From the NCBI RefSeq assembly GCF_004962245.1, contig NZ_SUHQ01000023.1:7501-71500 (forward strand): 64,000 nucleotides of DNA, in the 5' to 3' direction. A program made the position numbers and the translations under genes. Positions 13,388-22,420 of the stretch are shown in pieces. The stretch is from Mesorhizobium sp. (lineage in GTDB: Bacteria > Pseudomonadota > Alphaproteobacteria > Rhizobiales > Rhizobiaceae). The first letter of the stretch is position 1; the number at the start of each line of letters is the position of its first letter. The notes below the pieces were generated by a model, which worked only from the letters and a program-made list of their open reading frames with translations, did not search any database and was not told the origin of the DNA.

Positions 13388-13509
13388 GGGCGCCGTGCGT
13401 CCAATTGGACGCACAAAGGACGCTCTAAGACTTTCGATCTGCTGCATCGTACTTTCCGAACCGAAGGTCAGCGCAGCAAAAATCGACTTCGATTCTCGGG
13501 CCGATGCAG
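13388..13509. repeat. Dispersed repeat family B
   Basis: GTGCGTCCAATTGGACGCAC AAAGGACGCTCTAAGACTTTCGATCTGCTGCATCGTACTTTCCG...AATCGACTTCGATTCTCGGGCCGATGCAG. Confidence 0.85.
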
Positions 13510-13513
13510 TCTG

Positions 13514-14767
13514 CTACTGCTTATCCAGACCGTAGACGGAATGCAAAGTACGAACTGCAAGTTCGGTGTAGGGACCGTCGATCAGGATCGAAATCTTGAT
13601 CTCGGAGGTCGTGATCGCACGGATGTTGATCGCCTTGTCGGCCAGCGCCTTGAAGGCGGTGGCGGCAACGCCCGCATGGCTGCGCATGCCGATGCCGATC
13701 ACCGAGACCTTCGACATGCCGGCTTCCGATTGCACCACGTCGTAACCGATCGTGGCCTTTAGCCGCTCAAGCACGGCAAGCGCCTTGTCGACATCGCCGG
13801 ACGGCACGGTGAAGGTCATGTCGGTGAACTTGCCGTCCTCGGAAATGTTCTGGACGATCATGTCGACATTGATGTTGGCCTCGGCCAGCGGCCCGAAAAT
13901 GCCGGCGGCAACGCCCGGCCGGTCGCCGACACGGCGCAACGAAATCTGCGCTTCGTCCTTGGCGTAGGCAATTCCAGTGACGACCTGCTGTTCCACGATC
14001 TCTTCCTCGTCGCAAATAAGCGTTCCGGGCGGATTGAGCAAATCCCCCATTCCGGGCGCGTCGGGATCGTCGAAGGACGACCGCACGAAAGTACGCACCC
14101 TGTGCACCATGGCAAGCTCGACCGAGCGCACCTGCAGGACCTTGGCGCCGAGTGAGGCCATTTCAAGCATTTCCTCGAAGGAAATCTTGGCCAGCCGCCG
14201 CGCCTTCGGTTCGATGCGCGGATCGGTGGTGTAGACCCCGTCGACATCGGTGTAGATGTCGCATCGGTCGGCCTTGACCGCCGCCGCGATGGCGACAGCG
14301 CTGGTGTCGGAGCCGCCGCGGCCGAGCGTCGCGATGCGGTTGTCCGGTCCGATGCCCTGGAAGCCGGCGACCACCGCCACCTGGCCCTCACCGAAGCGCT
14401 TGATCAGGAAAGCGCCGTCGATGTCGAGAATGCGCGCCGCGCCATGCGCATTGTCGGTCTTGATCGGGATTTGCCAGCCTTGCCAGGAGCGGGCATGGAC
14501 ACCCATGTTCTGCAGCGCGATCGCCAGCAGGCCGGCAGTGACTTGCTCGCCGGAGGCGACGACGGCGTCATATTCGCGCGCATCGTGCATCGGTGAGGCT
14601 TCGCGCGTCCATTGCACGAGTTCGTTGGTCTTGCCGGCCATCGCCGAGACGACCACCGCGACCTCATGGCCGGCATCGACCTCGCGTTTGACATGGCGCG
14701 CCACATTGCGGATGCGGGCGATGTCGGCGACGGAGGTTCCGCCGAATTTCATCACGATGCGCGCCAT
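13514..14767 (-). CDS. lysC: Aspartate kinase
   Basis: MARIVMKFGGTSVADIARIRNVA start; TDVDGVYTTDPRI; C-terminal ACT domains. Confidence 0.96.
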   Translation of the reverse strand: MARIVMKFGGTSVADIARIRNVARHVKREVDAGHEVAVVVSAMAGKTNELVQWTREASPMHDAREYDAVVASGEQVTAGLLAIALQNMGVHARSWQGWQIPIKTDNAHGAARILDIDGAFLIKRFGEGQVAVVAGFQGIGPDNRIATLGRGGSDTSAVAIAAAVKADRCDIYTDVDGVYTTDPRIEPKARRLAKISFEEMLEMASLGAKVLQVRSVELAMVHRVRTFVRSSFDDPDAPGMGDLLNPPGTLICDEEEIVEQQVVTGIAYAKDEAQISLRRVGDRPGVAAGIFGPLAEANINVDMIVQNISEDGKFTDMTFTVPSGDVDKALAVLERLKATIGYDVVQSEAGMSKVSVIGIGMRSHAGVAATAFKALADKAINIRAITTSEIKISILIDGPYTELAVRTLHSVYGLDKQ

Positions 14768-14978
14768 GGAAGCGAAATGCCTTTGACTGGGTGCCGTGCC
14801 GACGGCCGAAAAAACGGAAAAGAGAGCGTCCGGCTGGGCCGGCCGCTGAATGCGCGGCCTCCTTAGCCAAATGCTCCGGGTTTCGCAAGGCATGCCGCCG
14901 GTTGCGGCTGGCGAAGAAGGCAGCACTCGAGCGGAGCAGCGCGCGCCCGCACCGCCTGTCGGGGAAATGGTGGTGGCT

Positions 14979-15563
14979 TCAGCCCAGGCGCGCCGCGCCT
15001 CTCCACAGGCCCGGATAGTCGACAACGAAGCCGGCCGGCGAGACTTCAAGGATCTCGTCGTAGCCGAACATGGGCGCAGCATAGGCGTAACGGGTCCCGT
15101 CGAGACGCCGGTAGGTCTGTTCGAGGCGCACCAGCCTTAGTTCGGGAAATGTCAGATACGCGGCCGGAGCGGGTGTCGCCATGCCGACCTCCAGGTCGAA
15201 ACGGCGGATCGCCAGCAGATTGGTGGCGGGCGTGAAGCCGAGATCGATATCGATGAGGCCAGCGACGTCTCCTTGGCGTTCGCCGTTCAGCGTCCATCCA
15301 TCGTCGGCACGTCGTTCAATCGCATAATGCAGGTCTTGCGTGCCGAGAAAGCCGTCGACGCGCGCCGATCGCGCGCGCCAGCCGGCATCGCAGGTCACCT
15401 CGTAGGCAAGGTTGCACGGCTTGCCGTCCTGGACGAAAAGGGCCTGCCCCTTGAGGCTGTGCCCGCCATCCGATTGCGAAAGCCGGCCAGATTCGGACAA
15501 CAGGCACGCGTCATGGCCCTCCAGGTCAAGCCGACGCCAAAGGATCGAAGCTACGATTCGCAT
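14979..15563 (-). CDS. Putative glycolipid-binding domain protein
   Basis: MRIVASILWRRLDLEGHDACLL...GFVVDYPGLW resembles the glycolipid-binding (DUF1089) family. Confidence 0.72.
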   Translation of the reverse strand: MRIVASILWRRLDLEGHDACLLSESGRLSQSDGGHSLKGQALFVQDGKPCNLAYEVTCDAGWRARSARVDGFLGTQDLHYAIERRADDGWTLNGERQGDVAGLIDIDLGFTPATNLLAIRRFDLEVGMATPAPAAYLTFPELRLVRLEQTYRRLDGTRYAYAAPMFGYDEILEVSPAGFVVDYPGLWRGAARLG

Positions 15564-15768
15564 TTTGGTCCACTCCCTTTGAAGCGATGCCTTTCCTTCG
15601 TTCGCCCGGGTAATTTGTTTCCTTATGGGGCTTAACAAAGCTGACATGTGCTGACGGAACGCAAGCGGCAACACCCGACATTCGCGGACATCGTGAGCAT
15701 CGCCCTGTCAGCAGCCGAAAATGCTGTCTTGACATTCGCTGCCTCGCGCCCGACTTCCTAAACGCACC

Positions 15769-15818
15769 AGAGCGCGATCAGCAAAAGTGGTATCCGGTTT
15801 TGCGTCCGATCGCGCTCT
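15769..15818. repeat. Fold-back repeat related to family A
   Basis: AGAGCGCGATC-AGCAAAAGTGGTATCCGGTTTTGCGTCC-GATCGCGCTCT; shares core AAAAGTGG.A.CCGGTTTT. Confidence 0.82.
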
Positions 15819-15847
15819 GAACTTTTGAGCCTTCGGGAGACCAATCG

Positions 15848-16597
15848 ATGCCAGAGCCCCGACGTTCGACGATCGATGCCGGAGAAGTGGAGCGCTTTTC
15901 TGCACTTGCCGCCGAATGGTGGAATCCGAACGGCAAGTTCCGCCCGCTGCACAAGTTCAATCCGATCCGGCTCGCCTATATACGCGATCAGGTGGCGGCG
16001 CGCTTCGGCCGCGACCCGCGTGCGGCGCGGCCGTTCGAGGGCCTGCGGTTCCTCGACATCGGCTGCGGCGGCGGGCTGTTGTGCGAGCCGATGGCGCGGC
16101 TTGGTGCCGAAGTGGTCGGCGCCGACGCATCCACCACCAACATCGAAGTGGCCAAGCTGCATGCGGCGGAGGTCGGCGTGACGGTGGATTACCGCGCGAC
16201 GACGGCGGAGGACCTGGCCGACACCGGCGAGAAATTCGACGTCATCCTCAACATGGAAGTGGTCGAGCATGTCGCCGACATCGACCTGTTCGTGGCCAAA
16301 TGCGGCGAGATGCTCAAGCCGGACGGCATCATGTTCGTCGCCACCATCAACCGCACGCTGAAGGCGCTGGGTCTGGCCATCATCGGCGCCGAATATGTGC
16401 TGCGCTGGTTGCCGCGCGGCACCCACCAGTTCGGCAAGCTGGTGCGGCCGGACGAGCTGGAAAAGGCGCTTGCCGGCGCTGGCCTGGTCATCATCGACCG
16501 CACCGGCGTCACCTACAACCCGCTCGCCGACCGCTGGCAGCGGTCGAAGGACATGGACGTCAACTATATGGTGCTGGCGGAGAAGGCACCCGTCTGA
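15848..16597 (+). CDS. ubiG: Bifunctional 2-polyprenyl-6-hydroxyphenol methylase/3-demethylubiquinol 3-O-methyltransferase
   Basis: [43 protein letters not shown]. Confidence 0.96.
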   Translation: MPEPRRSTIDAGEVERFSALAAEWWNPNGKFRPLHKFNPIRLAYIRDQVAARFGRDPRAARPFEGLRFLDIGCGGGLLCEPMARLGAEVVGADASTTNIEVAKLHAAEVGVTVDYRATTAEDLADTGEKFDVILNMEVVEHVADIDLFVAKCGEMLKPDGIMFVATINRTLKALGLAIIGAEYVLRWLPRGTHQFGKLVRPDELEKALAGAGLVIIDRTGVTYNPLADRWQRSKDMDVNYMVLAEKAPV

Positions 16598-16617
16598 AAC
16601 AGCCACAGCGCACGCTC

Positions 16618-16763
16618 AGAGAGCGTTTCGAAACTCGCTCTGGCGAGTCATATGGTGGTGGTTTCGAGAACCGGAGCGCAGCGGACATTTGGGTCCGTGA
16701 GCACCGGAAGCGCAGAAAACGCCATCAGATGGCCGCCAGAGTAGAGTTTCCAAACGGTCTCTC
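16618..16763. repeat. Approx. 145-bp fold-back repeat family C, copy 1
   Basis: AGAGAGCGTTTCGAAACTC...TTTCGAGAACCGGAGCGCAGCGGACATTTGGGTCCGTGAGCACCGGAAGCGCAGAAA...GAGTTTCCAAACGGTCTCT. Confidence 0.85.
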
Positions 16764-17277
16764 AGGCGTCGAGCGGCCGATAGCCGCCGCGCCAGTAGAC
16801 GAGCGCCTGACCGGCATCGCAAGTCCGGACCGCCTCGACCGAACCGATGATGATCGAATGGGCGCCGCGATCGATCATCTCGTCGAGGCTGCAGTCGAAG
16901 GCGGCCACCGCATCCGAAAGCAGCGCGGCTCCGGTCTTCAGCGTCGTCCATTCGGCGCCTTCGTAACGATCCTTTCCCTTGATGCCGCCGAAACCCGAAA
17001 ACCGCTCCGCCACGCGCTGGTGCCGGGGGCCAAGCGAATTGACGCCGAAATGCCTGAAACGCTCGATCAGCGGCCAGGTCGACGAGGATCGGTTGACGCT
17101 GGCAATCACTTTCGGCGGTTCGGCCGACAGCAAAACGACCGAAATGACGACAAGACCGGAGCGATCCTCGCCAATGCCGGCCGTGATGACGCTGACATTG
17201 CCGACGATCAGCCGCATCGCTGCCCGAAAATCAGCTATGCTGACCGGAAGCTCCTCCGGAGACCTGGATTCAGTCAT
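16762..17277 (-). CDS. Flavin reductase family protein
   Basis: FRAAMRLIVGNVSVITAG...PPKVIASVNRSSSTWPLI...FGVNSL; 12 bp from the LLM oxygenase. Confidence 0.88.
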   Translation of the reverse strand: MTESRSPEELPVSIADFRAAMRLIVGNVSVITAGIGEDRSGLVVISVVLLSAEPPKVIASVNRSSSTWPLIERFRHFGVNSLGPRHQRVAERFSGFGGIKGKDRYEGAEWTTLKTGAALLSDAVAAFDCSLDEMIDRGAHSIIIGSVEAVRTCDAGQALVYWRGGYRPLDA

Positions 17278-17289
17278 GCTGGCCTCCTC

Positions 17290-18413
17290 CTAGGCGGCCG
17301 ACTGCATCGCCGCCGGCGCTATGCGGATCCCTCTCTGCTCGAGAATGGGCAGGACGGTGTCACGGAAATACGGGAACTCCTCGGCATAATCGACGAAGGA
17401 CAGCGTCGATCCTCGAAACCCGGCCTCATGCAGTGCCGTGATCCCATCGGCGACCTGTTCCGGCGTGCCGGTGAGCGGGAAGCCGCCATGGCCGGCCGCC
17501 ATGCGGTCGCGAATGAGCGCCAGCAGATCGTGCGGAAACGACTGCGCATGAGCAAATTGCAGCCGCACCAGATTGTCGACGGCCGCCCAGTCGGCATTGG
17601 TGCGGCCGAAATGCTCGAGATAGTCCTTCGCTTCCTTTTCCGTCGGCCGGCAGACGACATGCGCAAAGGTCAGCACGTCGACACTGCTGCCGGCCGCCAC
17701 GGCCTGTTCCTTCAATGCCGCGATCTCGTCCCTCGAGCGCGCGAGGTCGATTGCCGGCGTGAACAGGAAATCGGCGTTGCGGACGGCGAATTTGCGGCCT
17801 CTTCGGAACCCGCCGCGTTGAGGATCGGCAGCGGTGACGACGGGCGCGGATCGCCGAGAACATTCTTCAGCTTGAACCAGGTTCCGTCCCAGTCGAACGC
17901 TTCGGTTCGGCTCCACAACGCCCTCACGATGTCGAACCATTCCTGCGCATAGCCGTAGCGCGTGACATGATCGTCGGGCAGCGTCAGCCCAAGCGCTTCG
18001 TATTCGGGCTTGTTCCAACCGGCAACGATGTTGAGGCCGATACGGCCACGGCTGATCTGGTCGATGGTCGCCAGTTGCTTGGCAACGACGACCGGATGGT
18101 TTGCCGCCGTGTGGGTGGTGGCGAAAACCGTGATATTGCGGGTAAGCGCCAGCAGCCCGGCCGCCCAGGTGATCGTCTCCAGCACGTTGCCGTGGAAGTT
18201 GGTTTCCCCGCCATAGCCGATCCAGCGGGCGATCGGCAGCATGAAGTCGATGCCGGCCTCGTCGAGGAGGCGGGCGAGGCGCAGATTGTTGTCCCAGGAA
18301 CTGACCCAGCGCTCGGGAACCTTGGTGACGGTCATGCCGCCGGAGCAGTTGGACGCGAATGTGCCGAGAAAGAAGGGCTGCGCATTGGGCGCGGTCTTGT
18401 CGAGCATGCTCAC
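17290..18413 (-). pseudogene. LLM class flavin-dependent oxidoreductase, disrupted by a frameshift
   Basis: N-terminal part in ORF 17712..18413 and C-terminal part in ORF 17290..18594, different frames; join near 17794-17803; span is 1124 nt, one short of a multiple of 3. Confidence 0.88.
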
Positions 18414-18442
18414 GGTGGTTCCCCCTCCATCTTTGATTATAA

Positions 18443-18467
18443 TTTATGATAGAAAGTCTATCATAAA
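18443..18467. promoter_or_regulatory. Perfect 25-bp palindrome, putative regulator operator
   Basis: TTTATGATAGA-AAG-TCTATCATAAA between divergent LLM and winged-helix genes. Confidence 0.8.
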
Positions 18468-18523
18468 CTTTTGTAGACGCAATCGTTTGGATCGGCGCAT
18501 GCTGCGCGGCGAGGAACAGAGTG

Positions 18524-19120
18524 ATGAACGACCGGCGCAAACTTTCGGAGACGCAAGCGAAATTGCTGGATCGCGGCTGGCATCTCGCGCGCACGCCGCT
18601 CGAAATCGACGTGGCGGAAGTCGAGTACGCGCTGATGCGCTGCTACGAGGCGTTCGGCCACTGGCAGGCCGAGTGCCTTGCCACGGTGATCGAGTTTTCC
18701 GCCAGCGGGCCTGAGAACGCACTGCTCCACATCATCAGGATGAATGACCGGCCAAAGAGCGTCCGCGATCTGGCCCAGATGACCAATCGTGATGACATTC
18801 CCAACATCCAGTACAGTTTGCGCAAGCTGCTGAAGGGCGGCCTCGTCAAGCGCATGGGCAGCGGCAGGGCCGGTGTCACCTACGAAGTCACGCCGCTCGG
18901 TTATCGCGTCACCGAACGCTATGCCGATATCCGTTCTGTCCTGCTCATCGAAACCGTGATGCGCGTTCCGGACATGGCAAGCAAGCTCGAAGAAGCGGCG
19001 CGCACGCTCGAACTGATGACGGGCATTTACGAGCAGGCGGCCCGCGCCGCCGCCACCCACCGCCGTCGACACCCGCAGCCGGAACCTGGGGGCGATCAGA
19101 ACGACAGCGATATAGACTAA
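18524..19120 (+). CDS. Winged-helix (MarR-like) transcriptional regulator
   Basis: MNDRPKSVRDLAQMTNRDDIPNIQYSLRKLLKGGLVKRMGSGRAGVTYEVTPLGYRVTERYA. Confidence 0.82.
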   Translation: MNDRRKLSETQAKLLDRGWHLARTPLEIDVAEVEYALMRCYEAFGHWQAECLATVIEFSASGPENALLHIIRMNDRPKSVRDLAQMTNRDDIPNIQYSLRKLLKGGLVKRMGSGRAGVTYEVTPLGYRVTERYADIRSVLLIETVMRVPDMASKLEEAARTLELMTGIYEQAARAAATHRRRHPQPEPGGDQNDSDID

Positions 19121-19133
19121 AGGGCCTCTTGGG

Positions 19134-20048
19134 TCACGCCGCCTGGCTTTGCGCCTTTGTGGCGATCTGGCTTTGCGCTTTCGTGGTGATGAAGACGCCG
19201 GCGGTGATGATGACGGCACCCGCCCAGGTCAGCAATTGATAGTGCTCGCCGAGAAAGACCGTTCCGGCAAACAGCCCGACCGCAGCCGCGACATAGCCGA
19301 TCTGGCTGAGATAGACCGGGCCGCCGACTGCCTGCAGCCGGAAGAAGAAGGCGAACATCGCCGCGGCTGACGCGACCTGCCCGACGACCACCAGCGGCAC
19401 GCCGCCGAGCAGGGCGAACGAACCGCCGCCCTGCAGCGTGAGGATGCCGCAAAGAAGCAGCGCGGCCGATGCCAGGTGGCTGCCGACGGCAAGCTCGATC
19501 GGTCCGGTCCCTTCGGGCCAGTCGACCGTACGGTAGATGTTGCCGGCGGCAAGGCTGACCGGGATGAGCAGCCCTACCGCCACCCAGAAGAATTCGGCCG
19601 GCTGGCCGGCCTCACCGCGCGTCACCGCCACCATCACCGCGCCAGCGAAGCCAACGGCAATGCCGACGACGCCAAGCAGATTGGGGCGCCGGACGCCGAG
19701 CAGGATCGAAAATACCAGCGTGACCACCGGCGACAGCGTGAACATGATGCCGGTGTAGCCGGCGCCAAGATGCGGAATGGCCGAGAACATCAGGAGATTG
19801 GGGAAGGCGTAGGACACCGCCGCGGTGACGAAGAAATAGCGCAGCCTGTGCGGAGTGAGCCGGATGCGCTGCCCGCGCAGCAGCAAGGCGCAGAAAAGCA
19901 CGCCGCCGGCGCCGAGCGAGATGACGAGCGCCCAGACCATGGCGGAAACGCCGGCCACTGTCGCGATCTTGCCGAACGGCAGCGTCAGGCCGAGCAGGCC
20001 GCCTGTGACGACCAAAAGGCCGAGCGCCGAATCCCAGATTAATTTCAT
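19134..20048 (-). CDS. DMT family (EamA) transporter
   Basis: 304 aa, about 10 TM segments; TFLGEHYQLLTWAGAVIITAGV-like C-terminal EamA pattern. Confidence 0.87.
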   Translation of the reverse strand: MKLIWDSALGLLVVTGGLLGLTLPFGKIATVAGVSAMVWALVISLGAGGVLFCALLLRGQRIRLTPHRLRYFFVTAAVSYAFPNLLMFSAIPHLGAGYTGIMFTLSPVVTLVFSILLGVRRPNLLGVVGIAVGFAGAVMVAVTRGEAGQPAEFFWVAVGLLIPVSLAAGNIYRTVDWPEGTGPIELAVGSHLASAALLLCGILTLQGGGSFALLGGVPLVVVGQVASAAAMFAFFFRLQAVGGPVYLSQIGYVAAAVGLFAGTVFLGEHYQLLTWAGAVIITAGVFITTKAQSQIATKAQSQAA

Positions 20049-20118
20049 TTCGTAACCCTGTCGCCTATTTTGCGGCTCTTGGCCGGCATCGCAACTTGAG
20101 ATAAGATAATATAAAGAT

Positions 20119-20132
20119 TCTTAACGTCAAGA
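20119..20132. promoter_or_regulatory. Imperfect palindrome, putative MarR operator
   Basis: TCTTAACGTCAAGA between divergent DMT and MarR genes. Confidence 0.5.
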
Positions 20133-20150
20133 TATTTAACGGTGAGATAG

Positions 20151-20642
20151 ATGGATCGCGCGGCGAAGGCCATCGAGCAGTGGAACAGGGAACGGCCGGA
20201 TCTGGATGTTTCTCCGATGGCCGTACTGGGACGGTTGAGCGAAGCCTCGTCGCTGATAGCACGAGAACGCCTCGCGCCGCTGTTTGCGCGTTTCGGACTG
20301 CAATCCGGGGAATTCGACGTGCTGGCGACGCTGCGCCGTTCGGGCGCCCCTTACGCGCTGACGCCGACGGCTCTCTATGAAGCGACGATGGTGACGTCGG
20401 GTGCTATGACCAACCGGCTCGACCGACTGGAAAAGTCAGGATTGATCATGCGCGGGCCGCATCCCAACGATCGGCGCGGCGTTGTCGTTCAGCTGACCGG
20501 CAAAGGTCTCGCATTGATCGAAGAAGCGCTGGCCGCTCACGTCGCCAACGAGCACGAAATACTCTCAGGCCTAACGCGCCAGGAGCAAGAGACCTTTGCT
20601 CACCTCCTTGAGAAATTGATAGGGAGCGTAAGCCAGGGGTGA
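20151..20642 (+). CDS. MarR family transcriptional regulator
   Basis: SGEFDVLATLRRSGAPYALTPTALYEATMVTSGAMTNRLDRLEKSGLIMRGPHPNDRRGVVVQLTGKG. Confidence 0.92.
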   Translation: MDRAAKAIEQWNRERPDLDVSPMAVLGRLSEASSLIARERLAPLFARFGLQSGEFDVLATLRRSGAPYALTPTALYEATMVTSGAMTNRLDRLEKSGLIMRGPHPNDRRGVVVQLTGKGLALIEEALAAHVANEHEILSGLTRQEQETFAHLLEKLIGSVSQG

Positions 20643-20743
20643 AAATCAGTGATTTTGACAGATCGGGGCCGATCGGCAGCGACCGTCAATCATTCCGTTC
20701 AGTGGCAAATCGCAACCCTTGGAGATTGGCTGAGACATCCCTT

Positions 20744-21013
20744 CCTTCGTCATCCCAGGGCGGAGCAAGGAGCGAAGCGACGCGGCGCAGACCCTGGGAT
20801 CCATGCCGTTACCTCAGCCGAAGAATGCAGCGGCCCAGAAAAAAGCTGTTCTGTCGCGATCCTTCCCACCCCCTTCTGCTCTGGCGGGCAGAGGGGGGCT
20901 GTCTCTCCGGCTTCCAAAGTCCTGCACCGTCGCGATACTTTGATGTCACGGCATGGATCCCAGGGTCTGCGCCGCGTCGCTTCGCTCCTTGCTCCGCCCT
21001 GGGATGACGAAGG
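20744..21013. repeat. Perfect 66-bp inverted repeat (arms 20744-20809 and 20948-21013) with 138-nt spacer
   Basis: Arm CCTTCGTCATCCCAGGGCGGAGCAAGGAGCGAAGCGACGCGGCGCAGACCCTGGGATCCATGCCGT and its exact reverse complement. Confidence 0.97.
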
Positions 21014-21106
21014 CATGGTGGCTGATGGCTAATCGCCAGCGTTGAAGATTGGCAGTTGAGGCCGGTTGGCAAAACCCATCCCGATCTGTCAGGATGGCTC
21101 CAGCAG

Positions 21107-21532
21107 TCAGTTGCGGTCCTCCGGGAACACCGGCACCGGCATGAACTCGACGCCGTCCTCGGCCAGGCTCTTCGCCTCCTCCAGCGTCGCCTCGCCATAG
21201 ATGCCGCGCGGATCGCTTTCGCCGAAGTGGATCTTGCGCGCTTCCTCGGCAAACTTGTCGCCGACATAGTCGGCGTTCTCGCGCACCTTTTCGGCCATGG
21301 CTTTCAGTTGCGCCAACGCCCGCTTCTGGGCCTCGCCCATGGCGAGCGCGATCTTTTCCTGGCTGCGGCCGGTGGAGACCGCCGGCGCCATCAATGCCTT
21401 CTCTATCCTGTGCGAGCCGCAGGTCGGGCAATCGACGAAACCGCGCTTCTTCTGGGTATCGAAATCGTCGTTGCTGCGAAACCAGCCTTCGAATTCGTGC
21501 TCGTGCTCGCAGATCAGGGAAAAGCGGATCAA
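21107..21532 (-). CDS. DUF1178 family protein
   Basis: MIRFSLICEHEHEFEGWFRSNDDFDTQKKRGFVDCPTCGSHRIEKALMAPAVSTGR. Confidence 0.92.
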   Translation of the reverse strand: MIRFSLICEHEHEFEGWFRSNDDFDTQKKRGFVDCPTCGSHRIEKALMAPAVSTGRSQEKIALAMGEAQKRALAQLKAMAEKVRENADYVGDKFAEEARKIHFGESDPRGIYGEATLEEAKSLAEDGVEFMPVPVFPEDRN

Positions 21533-22410
21533 GACGCCGCCCCCCTGAGAGGCAATGCCTCGGCCGATCCGGCATTCACAGCGAAATCCCGCGCATTTTT
21601 CAGGTTCGGGATCTTCTTGCGCGCCGCGGCCGACTGCGCCGGGTCGATCTCGGCGACGATCACCGCGGGCTCGTCATGCGCTGCCTCGGCGACGATGCGG
21701 CCCCATGGATCGACGATCAGCGAATGGCCATAGGTCTCGCGGCCGTCCTCGTGCAGTCCGCCCTGCGCCGCGGCGACGACATAGGCGCCGTTCTCGATGG
21801 CGCGCGCCCGCAGCAGCACATGCCAGTGCGCCTCGCCGGTCTGGCGGGTGAAGGCGGCGGGCACGGAAAGCAGGTCGGCGCCGGCCAGCGCCTCGGCGCG
21901 GAAGAGCTGCGGAAAGCGCAGATCGTAGCAGACGGCGAAACCCAGCCTCGCACCGTCGATCCCAGGGCCACTGATCTCGGTGACGACGGCCGCGGTGCCT
22001 GGCTCGTAGGCGGCGGATTCGCGCCAGCTCTCGCCATTGTCGAGATCGACGTCGAACATGTGGATCTTGTCGTAGGTGGCAATCGTGGCGCCATCCGGCC
22101 CGAACAGCAGCGCGCGGTTGGCGAGCTTGCCGTCGGCGCGCAGGATGGCGGTCGAACCGATATGCAGGAAGATGCCAAGTTCCTTCGCCAGCCTCCGCGA
22201 CGTCGAGACGATGATATCCTTGTCCTCGGACGTGAAGGAGGCGGCCCGCGCTCGGCTGTCGCGGACCAGCGCTCCGGTCATTTCCGGGGTCTGGACATAG
22301 GCCGCGCCCTGGCCGGCCGCCTCGCGCACCAGCCGCTCCAGATCGACCGCGTTGCGCTCCGGGCTCGTGCCCGAACGCATCTGGATCGCCGCCGCCTTGA
22401 AAGCACCCAT
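21529..22410 (-). CDS. Carbon-nitrogen hydrolase (nitrilase/Nit2-like)
   Basis: MGAFKAAAIQMRSG; TYDKIHMFDVDL; LGFAVCYDLRFPQLFR (catalytic Cys). Confidence 0.93.
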   Translation of the reverse strand: MGAFKAAAIQMRSGTSPERNAVDLERLVREAAGQGAAYVQTPEMTGALVRDSRARAASFTSEDKDIIVSTSRRLAKELGIFLHIGSTAILRADGKLANRALLFGPDGATIATYDKIHMFDVDLDNGESWRESAAYEPGTAAVVTEISGPGIDGARLGFAVCYDLRFPQLFRAEALAGADLLSVPAAFTRQTGEAHWHVLLRARAIENGAYVVAAAQGGLHEDGRETYGHSLIVDPWGRIVAEAAHDEPAVIVAEIDPAQSAAARKKIPNLKNARDFAVNAGSAEALPLRGAAS

Positions 22411-22420
22411 CGTCATGTCC

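Noticed and set aside
15916-17952. 678-aa plus-strand ORF
   Set aside because: Runs through ubiG in the wrong frame and antisense to flavin reductase/LLM; low-complexity Arg/Ala-rich shadow
20639-21267. Several ORFs containing SSQGGARSEATRRRPWDPC / RAEQGAKRRGADPGIHAV
   Set aside because: Translations of the 66-bp inverted repeat; typical spurious repeat-derived ORFs
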